Below, piece after piece: positions 34,579-43,390 of a stretch of 64,000 nt of DNA. This stretch comes from an uncultured bacterium. Its GTDB lineage: Bacteria; Oederibacteriota; PGYV01; Palsa-1178. How positions within the stretch are numbered: the stretch's first letter is position 1; each line of letters opens with the position of its first letter. Position numbers and translations under genes: made by a program. Location of the stretch: the NCBI GenBank assembly GCA_937889595.1, contig CALAOR010000077.1, forward strand, positions 1-64,000, given 5' to 3'. Below the pieces are notes generated by a model that saw nothing but the letters and a program-made list of their open reading frames with translations, had not been told where the DNA came from and made no database searches.

Positions 34579-35688
34579 TTATTTAATAATAAACCATACT
34601 GCAAACCCTGTTATCAAAAAGTAAGGCACTGAGTATTTGTGAAAATTCACCCATACCCTGTTATCTTTGGGCTTAAGAAACCTGATGGCTATTATATTGG
34701 CCAGTGAACCTATTATAATCCCATTTCCGGCAATATCAACCCCAAAAGTTACAGCCTGCCAGTTGCCCGAAAATTTGGAAATAAATATGGCAGCCGGTAC
34801 ATTTGACATTATCTGGGATATTAAGGCCGACAGAACAAAAACATCCCCGTTTTTTGTCATATTAACGTTCATTATGAGATTCTGAACTGCGGGTATCCTG
34901 GAAATCATGGAAAAATCAATAAACATAAAAATGAAGGTAAGGATCAAAAGCCAATCCACGCCAGCCATTACTTTTCTGTAAAAAACCAGGTAAACCAGCG
35001 CTATGGCAGGCAGCATCCAAACTTCCATTTTAAACTGCAGGGATATCAGGAATAACAGCATTATTATAAAAGACAGGATCCCGAGTTTCGTTTTTACGCT
35101 GATTTTTACAGTGTCCCCGGCGATCTTAAGCCTGTTTTTTTTAAAAACAATAATAATGAAAACAGACAGAACAACAACCATTAATAGCACAAGCGGCAAC
35201 ATTTTAATAATGAACGAGGCGAACGATATGCCCCATTTATTCCAAAGGAATATGTTCTGCGGATTGCCTATGGGCGTTAAAGACGACCCGGCATTTACCG
35301 CCAGGGCCTCGAATATGACGATCTTAACCGGATCTTTGTTTAAGATCGAATGTATACAAAGCGTAAGTGGTACGACTATGAATAAGGCAATGTCATTTGT
35401 AAGGAACGCGGACAGGACAATCGACAGAAATACCAGGACAAAAGCCAAAGAGCGTTCATCGTGTATTTTAACAAGCATCTGGCCCGCAATTTTTTCCAGA
35501 TAACCGCTTTCTTTTATGCCTGTGGCGGTTATGATAAGCGCAAGCAGTGTTATTATGGTTTTCCAATCCACGAAATCCGGGTATTGAGACATATAACCGG
35601 GCATAAAGGCGGTTAAGAATATAAAAAGTATCAACAAGACAAATAAGACAGCTTCCTGCTTTAAAAGAACTTTTATTTTGTTATACAT
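34579..35688 (-). CDS. SLC13/ArsB/NhaD-type ion transporter
   Basis: A 369-residue membrane protein with 9-11 hydrophobic segments. The two family motifs, each in a re-entrant half-repeat, are NAGSSLTPIGNPQN (about 131-144) and QIMSNVPAAIF (about 291-301). These mark the ion transporter superfamily that includes ArsB, NhaD and dicarboxylate carriers. The substrate cannot be told from sequence. It is slightly shorter than the usual 420-450. It is in an operon with the glycosidase-like protein. Confidence 0.87.
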   Translation of the reverse strand: MYNKIKVLLKQEAVLFVLLILFIFLTAFMPGYMSQYPDFVDWKTIITLLALIITATGIKESGYLEKIAGQMLVKIHDERSLAFVLVFLSIVLSAFLTNDIALFIVVPLTLCIHSILNKDPVKIVIFEALAVNAGSSLTPIGNPQNIFLWNKWGISFASFIIKMLPLVLLMVVVLSVFIIIVFKKNRLKIAGDTVKISVKTKLGILSFIIMLLFLISLQFKMEVWMLPAIALVYLVFYRKVMAGVDWLLILTFIFMFIDFSMISRIPAVQNLIMNVNMTKNGDVFVLSALISQIMSNVPAAIFISKFSGNWQAVTFGVDIAGNGIIIGSLANIIAIRFLKPKDNRVWVNFHKYSVPYFLITGFAVWFIIK

Positions 35689-35748
35689 GGCATCCTAATA
35701 ATACGTTATTTTTTTTAAATTATACACTTAAATGCCGGCCGCACGACT

Positions 35749-36564
35749 TTAATTATTATGGAACTGTTTTAATACCGCGTACGCTTTTTCATAACCCATG
35801 TCACCGGCAGTGGTTATGTCATCGATCGCGCCTTCCCTGTCGCCTTTGCCGTCCTTGGCCAAACCGCGATTAAAATATGCTTCGGCATTTTTAGGGTCAA
35901 GTTCTATGGCGCGGTTAAAATCCTTTATCGCACCCTTATAATCCTTAAGCGCGGTTTTTATCCCCGCACTGTGCAAGCAGGCTGTTTTATTGGATTTATT
36001 AAGATCAATCGCCTTGGTCAGGTCTATAATAGCTCCCTGTATGTCATTAAGTTCCTCTTTTGCGATCCCCCTTCCGCAGTAAGCGTCTGAATTCTTGGGC
36101 GCCAGGCTTATGGCTTTGTCAAAATCAGGCAATGAACCCTTGATGTCGCCTGTGGCAATAATCGCCAGGCCGCGCTTCACATAAGGTTCCGCAGCCACAG
36201 GAATGATTTTTATGACCCTGTTAAGCGTATCTATGGCCGCTTTGGGGTCCCCTGACTTTAACTGCGCGTCAGAAAGCCCTATATAAGCGTCGCTATAATC
36301 GGGTTTTAAGCTTATGGCAGCGCTAAAACTCCCGATGGCGAATTTATATTCTTCAAGGTTATAATATGCCATTCCCCTTGTGTAAGCCATAACGGGGTCC
36401 GCAGAACCCAGGACATCGGCCTTGTTGAAATCCTCAATGGCCCCTTTATAATCATCAGCCGCGAACTTCGCATTGCCTGAATCAATAAAGGACTGCGGAT
36501 CCGCGGAATACATAAAAACAAACAAATTACAAAAAATAGCGGCTAACAATAACTTTTTAAACAT
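35749..36564 (-). CDS. Exported TPR protein
   Basis: A 271-residue protein with a signal peptide (MFKKLLLAAIFCNLFVFMYSADP). Seven TPR motifs of 34 residues follow, each with the pattern YxxRGxAxxxxGDxxGAIxDFxKAIxLxPxxxxA. GGGGAT lies seven bases before the ATG at 36564. TPR solenoids bind proteins; the partner is unknown. It lies upstream of an unrelated gene at a gap of about 60 bases. Confidence 0.88.
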   Translation of the reverse strand: MFKKLLLAAIFCNLFVFMYSADPQSFIDSGNAKFAADDYKGAIEDFNKADVLGSADPVMAYTRGMAYYNLEEYKFAIGSFSAAISLKPDYSDAYIGLSDAQLKSGDPKAAIDTLNRVIKIIPVAAEPYVKRGLAIIATGDIKGSLPDFDKAISLAPKNSDAYCGRGIAKEELNDIQGAIIDLTKAIDLNKSNKTACLHSAGIKTALKDYKGAIKDFNRAIELDPKNAEAYFNRGLAKDGKGDREGAIDDITTAGDMGYEKAYAVLKQFHNN

Positions 36565-36733
36565 AAAAATCCCCGTATCCCATTTCGCATTCAATAACTT
36601 TCACCTTCTTTTATATTTATTTGTTTTGTGACCGTTTTTCTGAGTTTTATATTTTAGGATTTTCCAACGGTATCATTTTGTCAGGAATATTTTGTGTTAT
36701 GAGGGGAACATAAGAGATTAGGTTTAGACCACG

Positions 36734-36759
36734 TAGAGAGGCTGCTTGCCGCCTCTCTA
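36734..36759. repeat. 9-bp inverted repeat TAGAGAGGC / GCCTCTCTA
   Basis: Perfect arms around an eight-base spacer, about 80 bases after the nusB stop on the minus strand. No T-run follows; it could be a terminator-like or mRNA-end hairpin. Confidence 0.5.
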
Positions 36760-36838
36760 ACGCAGGGTTCGTTTCAAAAACAACGGTGAGCAGCAGCAAC
36801 ATTCGGCAGGCTCATGTTTCAGCAGCCGCTCTGCAGGT

Positions 36839-37327
36839 TTACTCTTCCGCCGGTTTTTTTACCCTGCCCGCGAGTTTGGCTTTCAGGATATCATGCAGTT
36901 CGCCTTCGCTTTTCACGATATTATCCAGCACACCGTTTATGAAACTTCCTGATTTTTCGTCACCGAACTTTTTGGCAAGTTCTATAGCTTCGTTAATCGT
37001 GACTTTATAGGGTATATCGTCGCGGAAAACAAGTTCCGCAACCCCGATGCGCAGGATATTCCTGTCTATGGAGAGGATACGGTCGTACTTCCAGTTCTTC
37101 AGGTATTTGGGGATTATTTCGTCTATTTCCTTCATGTTGTCCATGACAACTTTGATAAGGTCCTTGGAAAATTCCTTGGACTTGTCCAGGAATTTTTCTT
37201 CCTGACCCAGATTTTGTGTGGAATATGTGTCAATAAACTCATTTATTTCATCCATCGACTTATCCGCTATCTCTATCTGGTACAAACTCTGAAGAGCAAT
37301 AATCCTTCCCGCACGCCTTATTCCCAT
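36839..37327 (-). CDS. nusB: Transcription antitermination factor NusB
   Basis: A 162-residue NusB, all-helical. [19 protein letters not shown] starts the RNA-binding end, followed by the [40 protein letters not shown] signature region and [12 protein letters not shown]. It binds boxA RNA with S10 (NusE) and supports rRNA antitermination. It follows ribH by 59 bases, a very common pairing. AAAGGA precedes the ATG. A Glu-rich tail is present. Confidence 0.97.
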   Translation of the reverse strand: MGIRRAGRIIALQSLYQIEIADKSMDEINEFIDTYSTQNLGQEEKFLDKSKEFSKDLIKVVMDNMKEIDEIIPKYLKNWKYDRILSIDRNILRIGVAELVFRDDIPYKVTINEAIELAKKFGDEKSGSFINGVLDNIVKSEGELHDILKAKLAGRVKKPAEE

Positions 37328-37386
37328 GTTATCCTTTCAAATATCATAATAAAAATTGAATTTACGGTTTTTAAACACACATCGTC

Positions 37387-37851
37387 CTATTTTATCTGGT
37401 CTATCAGATCCGTCATTTCAAGGGTTGAAAGCGCCGAGTCCCAGCCTTTGTTCCCGGCTTTTACCCCTGCCCTGTCTTTTGCCTGTTCAGCTGTGTCCGC
37501 TGTGATGATACCGAAACCTATGGGCACTCCGGTTGACATGGAAATAGACGCTATGCCTTTGGTCACTTCCGACGCTATAAAATCAAAATGCGGGGTTTCG
37601 CCCCGGATTATAACGCCGAGTGCTATCATACCCGTGTATTTCTTCTTTTTCATTATATTTGACAGTGCATTCGGAATTTCAAACGAACCGGGCGTCCAGT
37701 ACACATCAATGCTTGATTCCAAAACCTGGTGCCTTTGCAAGCAGTCTATGGCGCCTGCAAGCAGGTTTTTTCCTATGGCTTCATTGAACCTTGATATGAC
37801 TATGCCGAACTTTTTTCCTTTGCCTGTCAACTGGCCTTTATACTCTTTCAT
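37387..37851 (-). CDS. ribH: 6,7-dimethyl-8-ribityllumazine synthase
   Basis: A 154-residue lumazine synthase, normal length. It condenses 5-amino-6-ribitylaminouracil with dihydroxybutanone phosphate in riboflavin synthesis. Signatures are FGIVISRFNEAI, YWTPGSFEIPNA, ALGVIIRGETPHFDFIASEVTKGI and PIGFGIITADTAEQAKDRAG (the catalytic His of this family in the HFD segment). It lies in a run mutS, SemiSWEET, ribH, nusB. No other rib genes adjoin, and no FMN riboswitch was seen in the short upstream spacer. Confidence 0.98.
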   Translation of the reverse strand: MKEYKGQLTGKGKKFGIVISRFNEAIGKNLLAGAIDCLQRHQVLESSIDVYWTPGSFEIPNALSNIMKKKKYTGMIALGVIIRGETPHFDFIASEVTKGIASISMSTGVPIGFGIITADTAEQAKDRAGVKAGNKGWDSALSTLEMTDLIDQIK

Positions 37852-37921
37852 AAAACACCTCCTGTTTGTAATAATTATATAATAACAATGATTTAATCAT
37901 GTGTCAATAACAATAGGCCTT

Positions 37922-38176
37922 TTATTTATAGACCAGCTTCTGTATTATTGCAATCATATTGCAGGCCATTGAAAAAGAATTTGCCAGGATCATAGGCATT
38001 TCTTTCAGCATAATTCCGTAAATCAACCAAAGGGCCATGCCAACGGTCAAAAGCAGGGGCTGCCATAAAGCCACATCCTTCATGTGTTTTGTCTCAAAAC
38101 CCTTGATAATCTGCGGTACAAAACCGAGCGATGTCATGGAACCCGCGACGTAACCGATCGTAGTCAAAGTTGTCAT
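37922..38176 (-). CDS. SemiSWEET sugar transporter
   Basis: An 84-residue protein with three transmembrane helices and the PQ-loop GFVPQIIKGFETKH in helix one, followed by ALWQPLLLTVGMALWLIYG. Bacterial SemiSWEETs are dimeric and let glucose or disaccharides pass along a gradient. AAGGAG lies in the end of mutS and the gap is nine bases, so it is co-transcribed with mutS. Length is normal for the family (about 85-95). Confidence 0.92.
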   Translation of the reverse strand: MTTLTTIGYVAGSMTSLGFVPQIIKGFETKHMKDVALWQPLLLTVGMALWLIYGIMLKEMPMILANSFSMACNMIAIIQKLVYK

Positions 38177-38185
38177 TTTTGCTCC

Positions 38186-40813
38186 TTATAAGTATTTGTC
38201 TTTTAGTTCTTTTAATTTCATCAGGGCCTCTACAGGCGTTATTGTATCCAGGTCTATCTTTTCCACTTCCGCCTTTAAGCGCGAGTCATTGGCGGAAAAA
38301 AGGTCCAGTTGCGACAGTTCCGGAGCGTTATCAGCGCCTATCTTTGGCCTGCCGTCGCCCGTGTAATTTGCTTTTTCAAGGTCCGTCAGTATCTTGTTTG
38401 CCCTGTCTATTACAACGCCGGGAAGGCCCGCGAGTTGCGCCACATGGATGCCGTAACTGCGGTCGGTCGAACCTTTTATGATCTTGCGCAGGAATATGAT
38501 CTTGTCGCCCCACTCTTTAACCTGTATATTGTAATTTTTGACGCCTTCCAGGTTATCCGCCAGTTCAGTGAGTTCATAATAATGCGTCGCAAAAAGTGTC
38601 TTTGCCTTTATATGGCTGTGTATATATTCGGTAATTGCCCAGGCAATAGAGACCCCGTCAAAAGTGGAAGTCCCCCGGCCCACTTCATCAAGTAAAATAA
38701 GCGACTTCGGCGTCGCGTTGTTCAAAATATTCGCCGTTTCTATCATTTCAACCATGAATGTGGACTGCCCCCTCGCCAGATGGTCGGACGCGCCTACGCG
38801 GGTAAATATTTTGTCCACCACGCCTATCCTCGCCCTTTTTGCGGGGATAAACGAGCCTGCCTGGGCCATAATCACGATAATTGCGGTCTGCCTCATATAA
38901 GTTGATTTTCCGGCCATGTTCGGGCCGGTTATGACCATTATCATGTTTTCTTTTGTATCAAGCTTTGTGTCATTGGGGATGAATTCATTGTATCCGATAT
39001 TTTTTTCAATGACAGGATGCCTGCCTTCTTCTATGTCAATTTCGCCTGAATCGTCGATTTCCGGCCGTATATAGTTTCCATTAACAGCCGCAGTCGCCAA
39101 AGACAAAAGGCTGTCAAGGCAGGCGAGCCTCGCAGACGCGTCCTGAAGCGCGCTTATATTTGAAGAAAGTTTTTCCCTTATCTCCGCAAATATCCTGTAC
39201 TCTATTGCCATAATCTTATCCTGGGCCCCGAGTATTTTGCTCTCATATTCTTTAAGCTCGGGAGTGACAAACCTCTCGGCATTGACCAAAGTCTGCTTGC
39301 GTATGTAATTGTCCGGCACATTTTTGAAGTTAGCCTTGCTTATCTCTATGTAGTAACCGAATACCGATGTATATCCCACTTTGAGCGAACCTATGCCGCT
39401 TCTTTTTCTCTCGGATTCCTGCAGGGAAGCTATCCAATCTCTGCCGTCTATGCTGACGTTCTTTAATCCAGCAAGTTCCTCGTCATATGCCGGCCTGATT
39501 ATATTGCCTTCTTTGACGGATATGGGCGGCTCATCCACTATGGCCGCGCCTATCAGGCCGCATATTTCCTTTAAAACCGGCTGGTCAAACATAAAGTTTT
39601 TTACCAGCATCGCGTTTGAACTTGATCTTATTATTTCTCCGGCGAGGGACGCGTTTTCAAGCCCCCTCTTTAATGCGTTTAAATCCCGGCCATTGGCCGT
39701 TAAGCTCCCGAGTTTGCCTGTTATCCTTTCTATGTCCGATATTTCCTTCAGCACATCCTTTAAGTTTTCCCTTGTATCGGAAAATTCCGTGAAAAATTGT
39801 ATGATATCCTGGCGTTCTTTAATTTGGGTGATGACGGTCAAAGGGTTTTTCAGCCATTTTTTCAGTTCCCTGCTTCCCATGGAGGTTAAAGTATGGTCCA
39901 AAACACCGAATAAAGTTGTCTCATCGGACTTAATCGTCGATTCAGTTACTTCAAGGTTCCTTAGTGAAACAGCGTCAATATAAAGCAGGTCCTGACGCGA
40001 ACGCATGACAAGCTTGTTGATATGGTATAAAACCGTCTTCTGGGTCTCGTATATGTAGTTAATCAGGCTTCCTGCTGCGGCTATCACGCTGTCTTTACCT
40101 TCAATACCGAATACATCAAGGTTTAAAACACCGAAATGTTCTTTTAACTTATCCGCAGATACGTCCTTCTGGTAGTTCCACCCGGGATACATATTAACAT
40201 ATACCCTGTGAGTCCCGGCTTTCACGCGTTCTATGAGGTTTTTTGAGTAGAGCTTGTCATCTGCATAATTGTCGGGAAGCAGCAGTTCAGTGGGCTGTAT
40301 TTTTTCAATTTCATCTATGATGATGTCAAAATTCCCGCTGAATTCAATTTCCTGGCAAAAAAACTCGCCGGTAGTCAGGTCTAAAAATGCCATGCCGGCC
40401 TTTTGCTTTTCAACGGATACAGACATGATATAGTTGTTTGTTTTTCTGTCAAGCGCGGATTCTTCGAGTACTGTTCCGGGCGTGATAACCTTTACCACTT
40501 CGCGTTTGACCAGTCCCTTTGCGTCTTTAGGATCCTCCACCTGCTCGCATATGGCCACTTTATAGCCGGCTGTGATCAGCTTATATATGTAGGAATTTGC
40601 CGCATGAAAAGGTATTCCGCACATGGGCATCTTGACCTGCCTGCCGTCGCCCGAACTCCTGGAAGTCAGGGCAATCTGCAGCACTTTTGAGGCAAGTTTG
40701 GCATCGTCGCCGAACATTTCATAAAAATCACCGAGCCTGAAGAACAACACGGCGTCGCCTACTTTCTTTTTCGTCTCTAGGTACTGTTTCATCATCGGGG
40801 TAAGTTCTGACAT
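38186..40813 (-). CDS. mutS: DNA mismatch repair protein MutS
   Basis: An 875-residue MutS of normal length. The mismatch-contacting motif GDFYEMFGDDA is near residue 28. The ATPase domain has Walker A GPNMAGKSTYMR, then DEVGRGTSTFDGVSIAW (Walker B and signature) and FATHYYELT. It recognises mispairs and recruits MutL. The first gene of the run ending in nusB. The start codon is preceded by a plausible AAAGGAT site. Confidence 0.98.
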   Translation of the reverse strand: MSELTPMMKQYLETKKKVGDAVLFFRLGDFYEMFGDDAKLASKVLQIALTSRSSGDGRQVKMPMCGIPFHAANSYIYKLITAGYKVAICEQVEDPKDAKGLVKREVVKVITPGTVLEESALDRKTNNYIMSVSVEKQKAGMAFLDLTTGEFFCQEIEFSGNFDIIIDEIEKIQPTELLLPDNYADDKLYSKNLIERVKAGTHRVYVNMYPGWNYQKDVSADKLKEHFGVLNLDVFGIEGKDSVIAAAGSLINYIYETQKTVLYHINKLVMRSRQDLLYIDAVSLRNLEVTESTIKSDETTLFGVLDHTLTSMGSRELKKWLKNPLTVITQIKERQDIIQFFTEFSDTRENLKDVLKEISDIERITGKLGSLTANGRDLNALKRGLENASLAGEIIRSSSNAMLVKNFMFDQPVLKEICGLIGAAIVDEPPISVKEGNIIRPAYDEELAGLKNVSIDGRDWIASLQESERKRSGIGSLKVGYTSVFGYYIEISKANFKNVPDNYIRKQTLVNAERFVTPELKEYESKILGAQDKIMAIEYRIFAEIREKLSSNISALQDASARLACLDSLLSLATAAVNGNYIRPEIDDSGEIDIEEGRHPVIEKNIGYNEFIPNDTKLDTKENMIMVITGPNMAGKSTYMRQTAIIVIMAQAGSFIPAKRARIGVVDKIFTRVGASDHLARGQSTFMVEMIETANILNNATPKSLILLDEVGRGTSTFDGVSIAWAITEYIHSHIKAKTLFATHYYELTELADNLEGVKNYNIQVKEWGDKIIFLRKIIKGSTDRSYGIHVAQLAGLPGVVIDRANKILTDLEKANYTGDGRPKIGADNAPELSQLDLFSANDSRLKAEVEKIDLDTITPVEALMKLKELKDKYL

Positions 40814-40891
40814 GGGATCCTTTACATTTCGGATTTCAGAATGCGGTTTGCGGATTTTAAAACCGCAAAGCCATCTAAATACTTATTTAAA

Positions 40892-40919
40892 ACAAAAAAA
40901 CGACCTTAAGCGGTCGTTT
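40892..40919 (-). terminator. Terminator of the TPR gene upstream of mutS
   Basis: AAACGACC and GGTCGTTT with a TTAAGC loop. On the minus strand an uninterrupted T-run follows the stem. It separates the TPR genes from mutS. Confidence 0.85.
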
Positions 40920-40949
40920 GGCTTTTCGCCGGGGATAATGTGACGATTA

Positions 40950-41882
40950 TTACAGGTCGTCGTCCGGTTCCGTTCTCTGCTTGCTTATCCGCTTATCCAT
41001 CAGTTTCAGGCCTTTTTCAGCATTTTTACGCCACACTGTATCCGGGAACATCTGGAGGAGCGATGTATAAACTTCCCTTGCCAGTTCATACTCGCCTAAT
41101 TTGTAGTGTGATTTACCCAGACCATAGAGCGCTTCTTCCTGAAAGAAGTTATTGCTGCGAAGAAGCTCGTTAAAAACGGCTTTGGCTGTTATAAAATCAT
41201 TTTTTTCCATGCATGCCTGCGCGCGGTGCAGCAAAGCAAGCGCATACAGGACTTTATTTTTGTCCGAGCGTATCACCCTCTGGTATGATTCTATGGCTGC
41301 GTCAAAATCCCTGCGGCCCGCGTATATATCGCCTGAATATATCGCGGCCCAGCTGTAAAACCATGTCTGGTTGGTATAATCCTTAAGTATTTCACCAAAA
41401 TATTTTAATGCTTCGGCTGTTTTACCCATATCTTTATATAAAGACGCCGCATTAAAATACGCCATCACGGTGTAATCACCCTTTGGATAATTTTTAATGT
41501 ACAGTTCATAAGCCCTGATAGCAGGTTGAAAGAGGTTCTGTGATGTCCTGATCCTGGCTATGACAAAGTACGCTTCTTCAGCTTGGTTTAAGGCTGGATA
41601 TTTTTCAATGACATTTTTATACTCGGCTACGGCATCATCGTACTTTTTCATTTTTTCATAGATACGGGCCATTTGCATGATGCACTGCGGCACCCAGTCG
41701 GAGCCCGGGTAACGCTGTTTTATGTCCATGTATAACTTTATCGCATCAGCATAACGGCCCTTGTCGGATAGTTTTTTCGCTTCTGCAAAAGGGTCGGCAG
41801 CAAAAGAAAAACTGATCAACACAAACTGAATTATGAGCAGGATAATTATAAACTTTTTATATCTCATGATTTTTACGCACAT
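40950..41882 (-). CDS. Exported TPR protein (BamD/YbgF-like)
   Basis: A 310-residue protein. A signal peptide (to AADP, about residue 29) is followed by seven TPR-like repeats (YADAIKLYMDIKQRYPGSDW, KYDDAVAEYKNVIEKYPALN, FQPAIRAYELYIKNYPKGDY). The YPGS.W-type spacing is typical of BamD, CpoB and YbgF-like envelope TPR proteins. The start is uncertain: AAGGAG is too close to the first ATG and rather far from the ATG at 41867. It is 189 bases downstream of a second exported TPR gene. Role in cell-envelope assembly is a guess. Confidence 0.82.
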   Translation of the reverse strand: MCVKIMRYKKFIIILLIIQFVLISFSFAADPFAEAKKLSDKGRYADAIKLYMDIKQRYPGSDWVPQCIMQMARIYEKMKKYDDAVAEYKNVIEKYPALNQAEEAYFVIARIRTSQNLFQPAIRAYELYIKNYPKGDYTVMAYFNAASLYKDMGKTAEALKYFGEILKDYTNQTWFYSWAAIYSGDIYAGRRDFDAAIESYQRVIRSDKNKVLYALALLHRAQACMEKNDFITAKAVFNELLRSNNFFQEEALYGLGKSHYKLGEYELAREVYTSLLQMFPDTVWRKNAEKGLKLMDKRISKQRTEPDDDL

Positions 41883-42071
41883 TCTCCTTGTAATCCTTCA
41901 TGCCGCATTAAGCGCCGCAGCTTTACGCCGTTTACCGGAAGTTCAGCCATGCCAGTATACTATTGATCTTTGTCTATAAGACCTATTGGGGGCTGGTAAC
42001 TTATTCTGCCTTTTTCACCGGCGCGCAATCGCCAACTTACTTGTCTGAGCACAAGGTCCCTTTGAAGATTA

Positions 42072-43205
42072 TTATCGTATGTCACTGTAATTACTGTTAG
42101 TTTTTTCAGCTATTTCGCGGGCATATTTCAGGCTGTTTATGCGCTCTTCTGCCTGCCGTGTGTAAGCTTCGTACTTGTAAAATTCATAAATAACCTGGTT
42201 GTAAGCTTCCTTCGCATTTTTATAATCACCGGCAAGTTTGTATGTGTCGCCTATGTGAATAGCCGCGAGCGGAGCCCACTCTGTATTCTTATATTTGTAC
42301 TTTATGAGTTTGTATTCTTTCACCGAACTTTTATACCTGTTTGTCTGCGAGTAAAGCTGGGCGAGCTGGAACCTGCCCTGTATCTCAGAGGCTGTATTTG
42401 GAAAATATTTGATTATGTTCCTATAAATTATTTCCACTCTTTTGAATTTTTCCTGCTTCATGTAAATGGCGCCAAGGCTGAAATATGCCCTGATCACCTC
42501 CGCTTTACTGGGATCGCGGCCAATCATATCCTTATAAATTTCAATGGCGTAAGGGTATTTTCCAAGCTTGGAATAACATCCTGCCAGCCTGTAACCCGAT
42601 TCGATCCCCGCATCGGATTTGGGATTTTCCGCCAGCACTTTCTGGTACTGTTCTATTGCCTGCTGATAAGCTCTGGAATATTCATAAGCGTTTGCAAGCG
42701 AGTACCTGATGTTATACAGGTTTTTTGCCGTCGGGTAATTCAATATTATCCTGTACCATATTGCCGCGGCGCCGTCATAATCTTCTATGTCATAATACTT
42801 TTTTCCTTCTTTATAGAGATCCTGAACATCTTTGTCTATTTCCTGCCTTGTTTTTGACTTCTGCTCTATATTTATCTCATTTGACTGGAACATGGCTTCG
42901 TTTTTCGCTATGGGTGTCGGGGACGCGACAACTTGTTTTGCCGTAACCCCTTTCTGTTCCTGTTCTATGCCCGTCTTGGAGGAATCCGACATGGCATTGA
43001 GGTAATTATCCCCACCCTGGCCCTGTGCTCCCGGTTGAGCCGCAGGTGCATTGTCTTCAGGAGCCAATATATCGTTAACATTAACACTGTTATCCGGTAC
43101 AGTCTGTTCATTACCGGTTGGGAACGCTTCAGGATCATCCTTACAAAACAGATAAGCCGGTAAAATAAGCAGTAAAATAAAGACAAAATAGAGTATTCTT
43201 TTCAT
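42072..43205 (-). CDS. Exported TPR protein
   Basis: A 377-residue protein with a signal peptide (to about residue 20) and a Gln/Pro-rich low-complexity region to about 110. Six to seven TPR repeats follow (YDGAAAIWYRIILNYPTAKN, AYQQAIEQYQKVLAENPKSD, KYPYAIEIYKDMIGRDPSKA). AAGGAG lies six bases before the ATG at 43205. It shares the YP(x)A/S-type repeat style with the next gene and they may act together in the envelope. Confidence 0.85.
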   Translation of the reverse strand: MKRILYFVFILLLILPAYLFCKDDPEAFPTGNEQTVPDNSVNVNDILAPEDNAPAAQPGAQGQGGDNYLNAMSDSSKTGIEQEQKGVTAKQVVASPTPIAKNEAMFQSNEINIEQKSKTRQEIDKDVQDLYKEGKKYYDIEDYDGAAAIWYRIILNYPTAKNLYNIRYSLANAYEYSRAYQQAIEQYQKVLAENPKSDAGIESGYRLAGCYSKLGKYPYAIEIYKDMIGRDPSKAEVIRAYFSLGAIYMKQEKFKRVEIIYRNIIKYFPNTASEIQGRFQLAQLYSQTNRYKSSVKEYKLIKYKYKNTEWAPLAAIHIGDTYKLAGDYKNAKEAYNQVIYEFYKYEAYTRQAEERINSLKYAREIAEKTNSNYSDIR

Positions 43206-43390
43206 CACACTCTCCTTTTTCGTTGTAAAAACAGATTATCATATTGCGGTTGATTTGTCAATTATATCGTTTTTATCGGGAAATCGCATTGGAGTAATAT
43301 AACCGAGCATTTTATTTATCTTTTTGCCGTCTTTTGTCACATCCATCCCGGATATAAGGGCAATCCCTTGCTCCTTTGCTTCGCGCGCAA

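Noticed and set aside
37852-37921. FMN riboswitch upstream of ribH
   Set aside because: The spacer is only about 70 bases and lacks the RFN element's conserved blocks.
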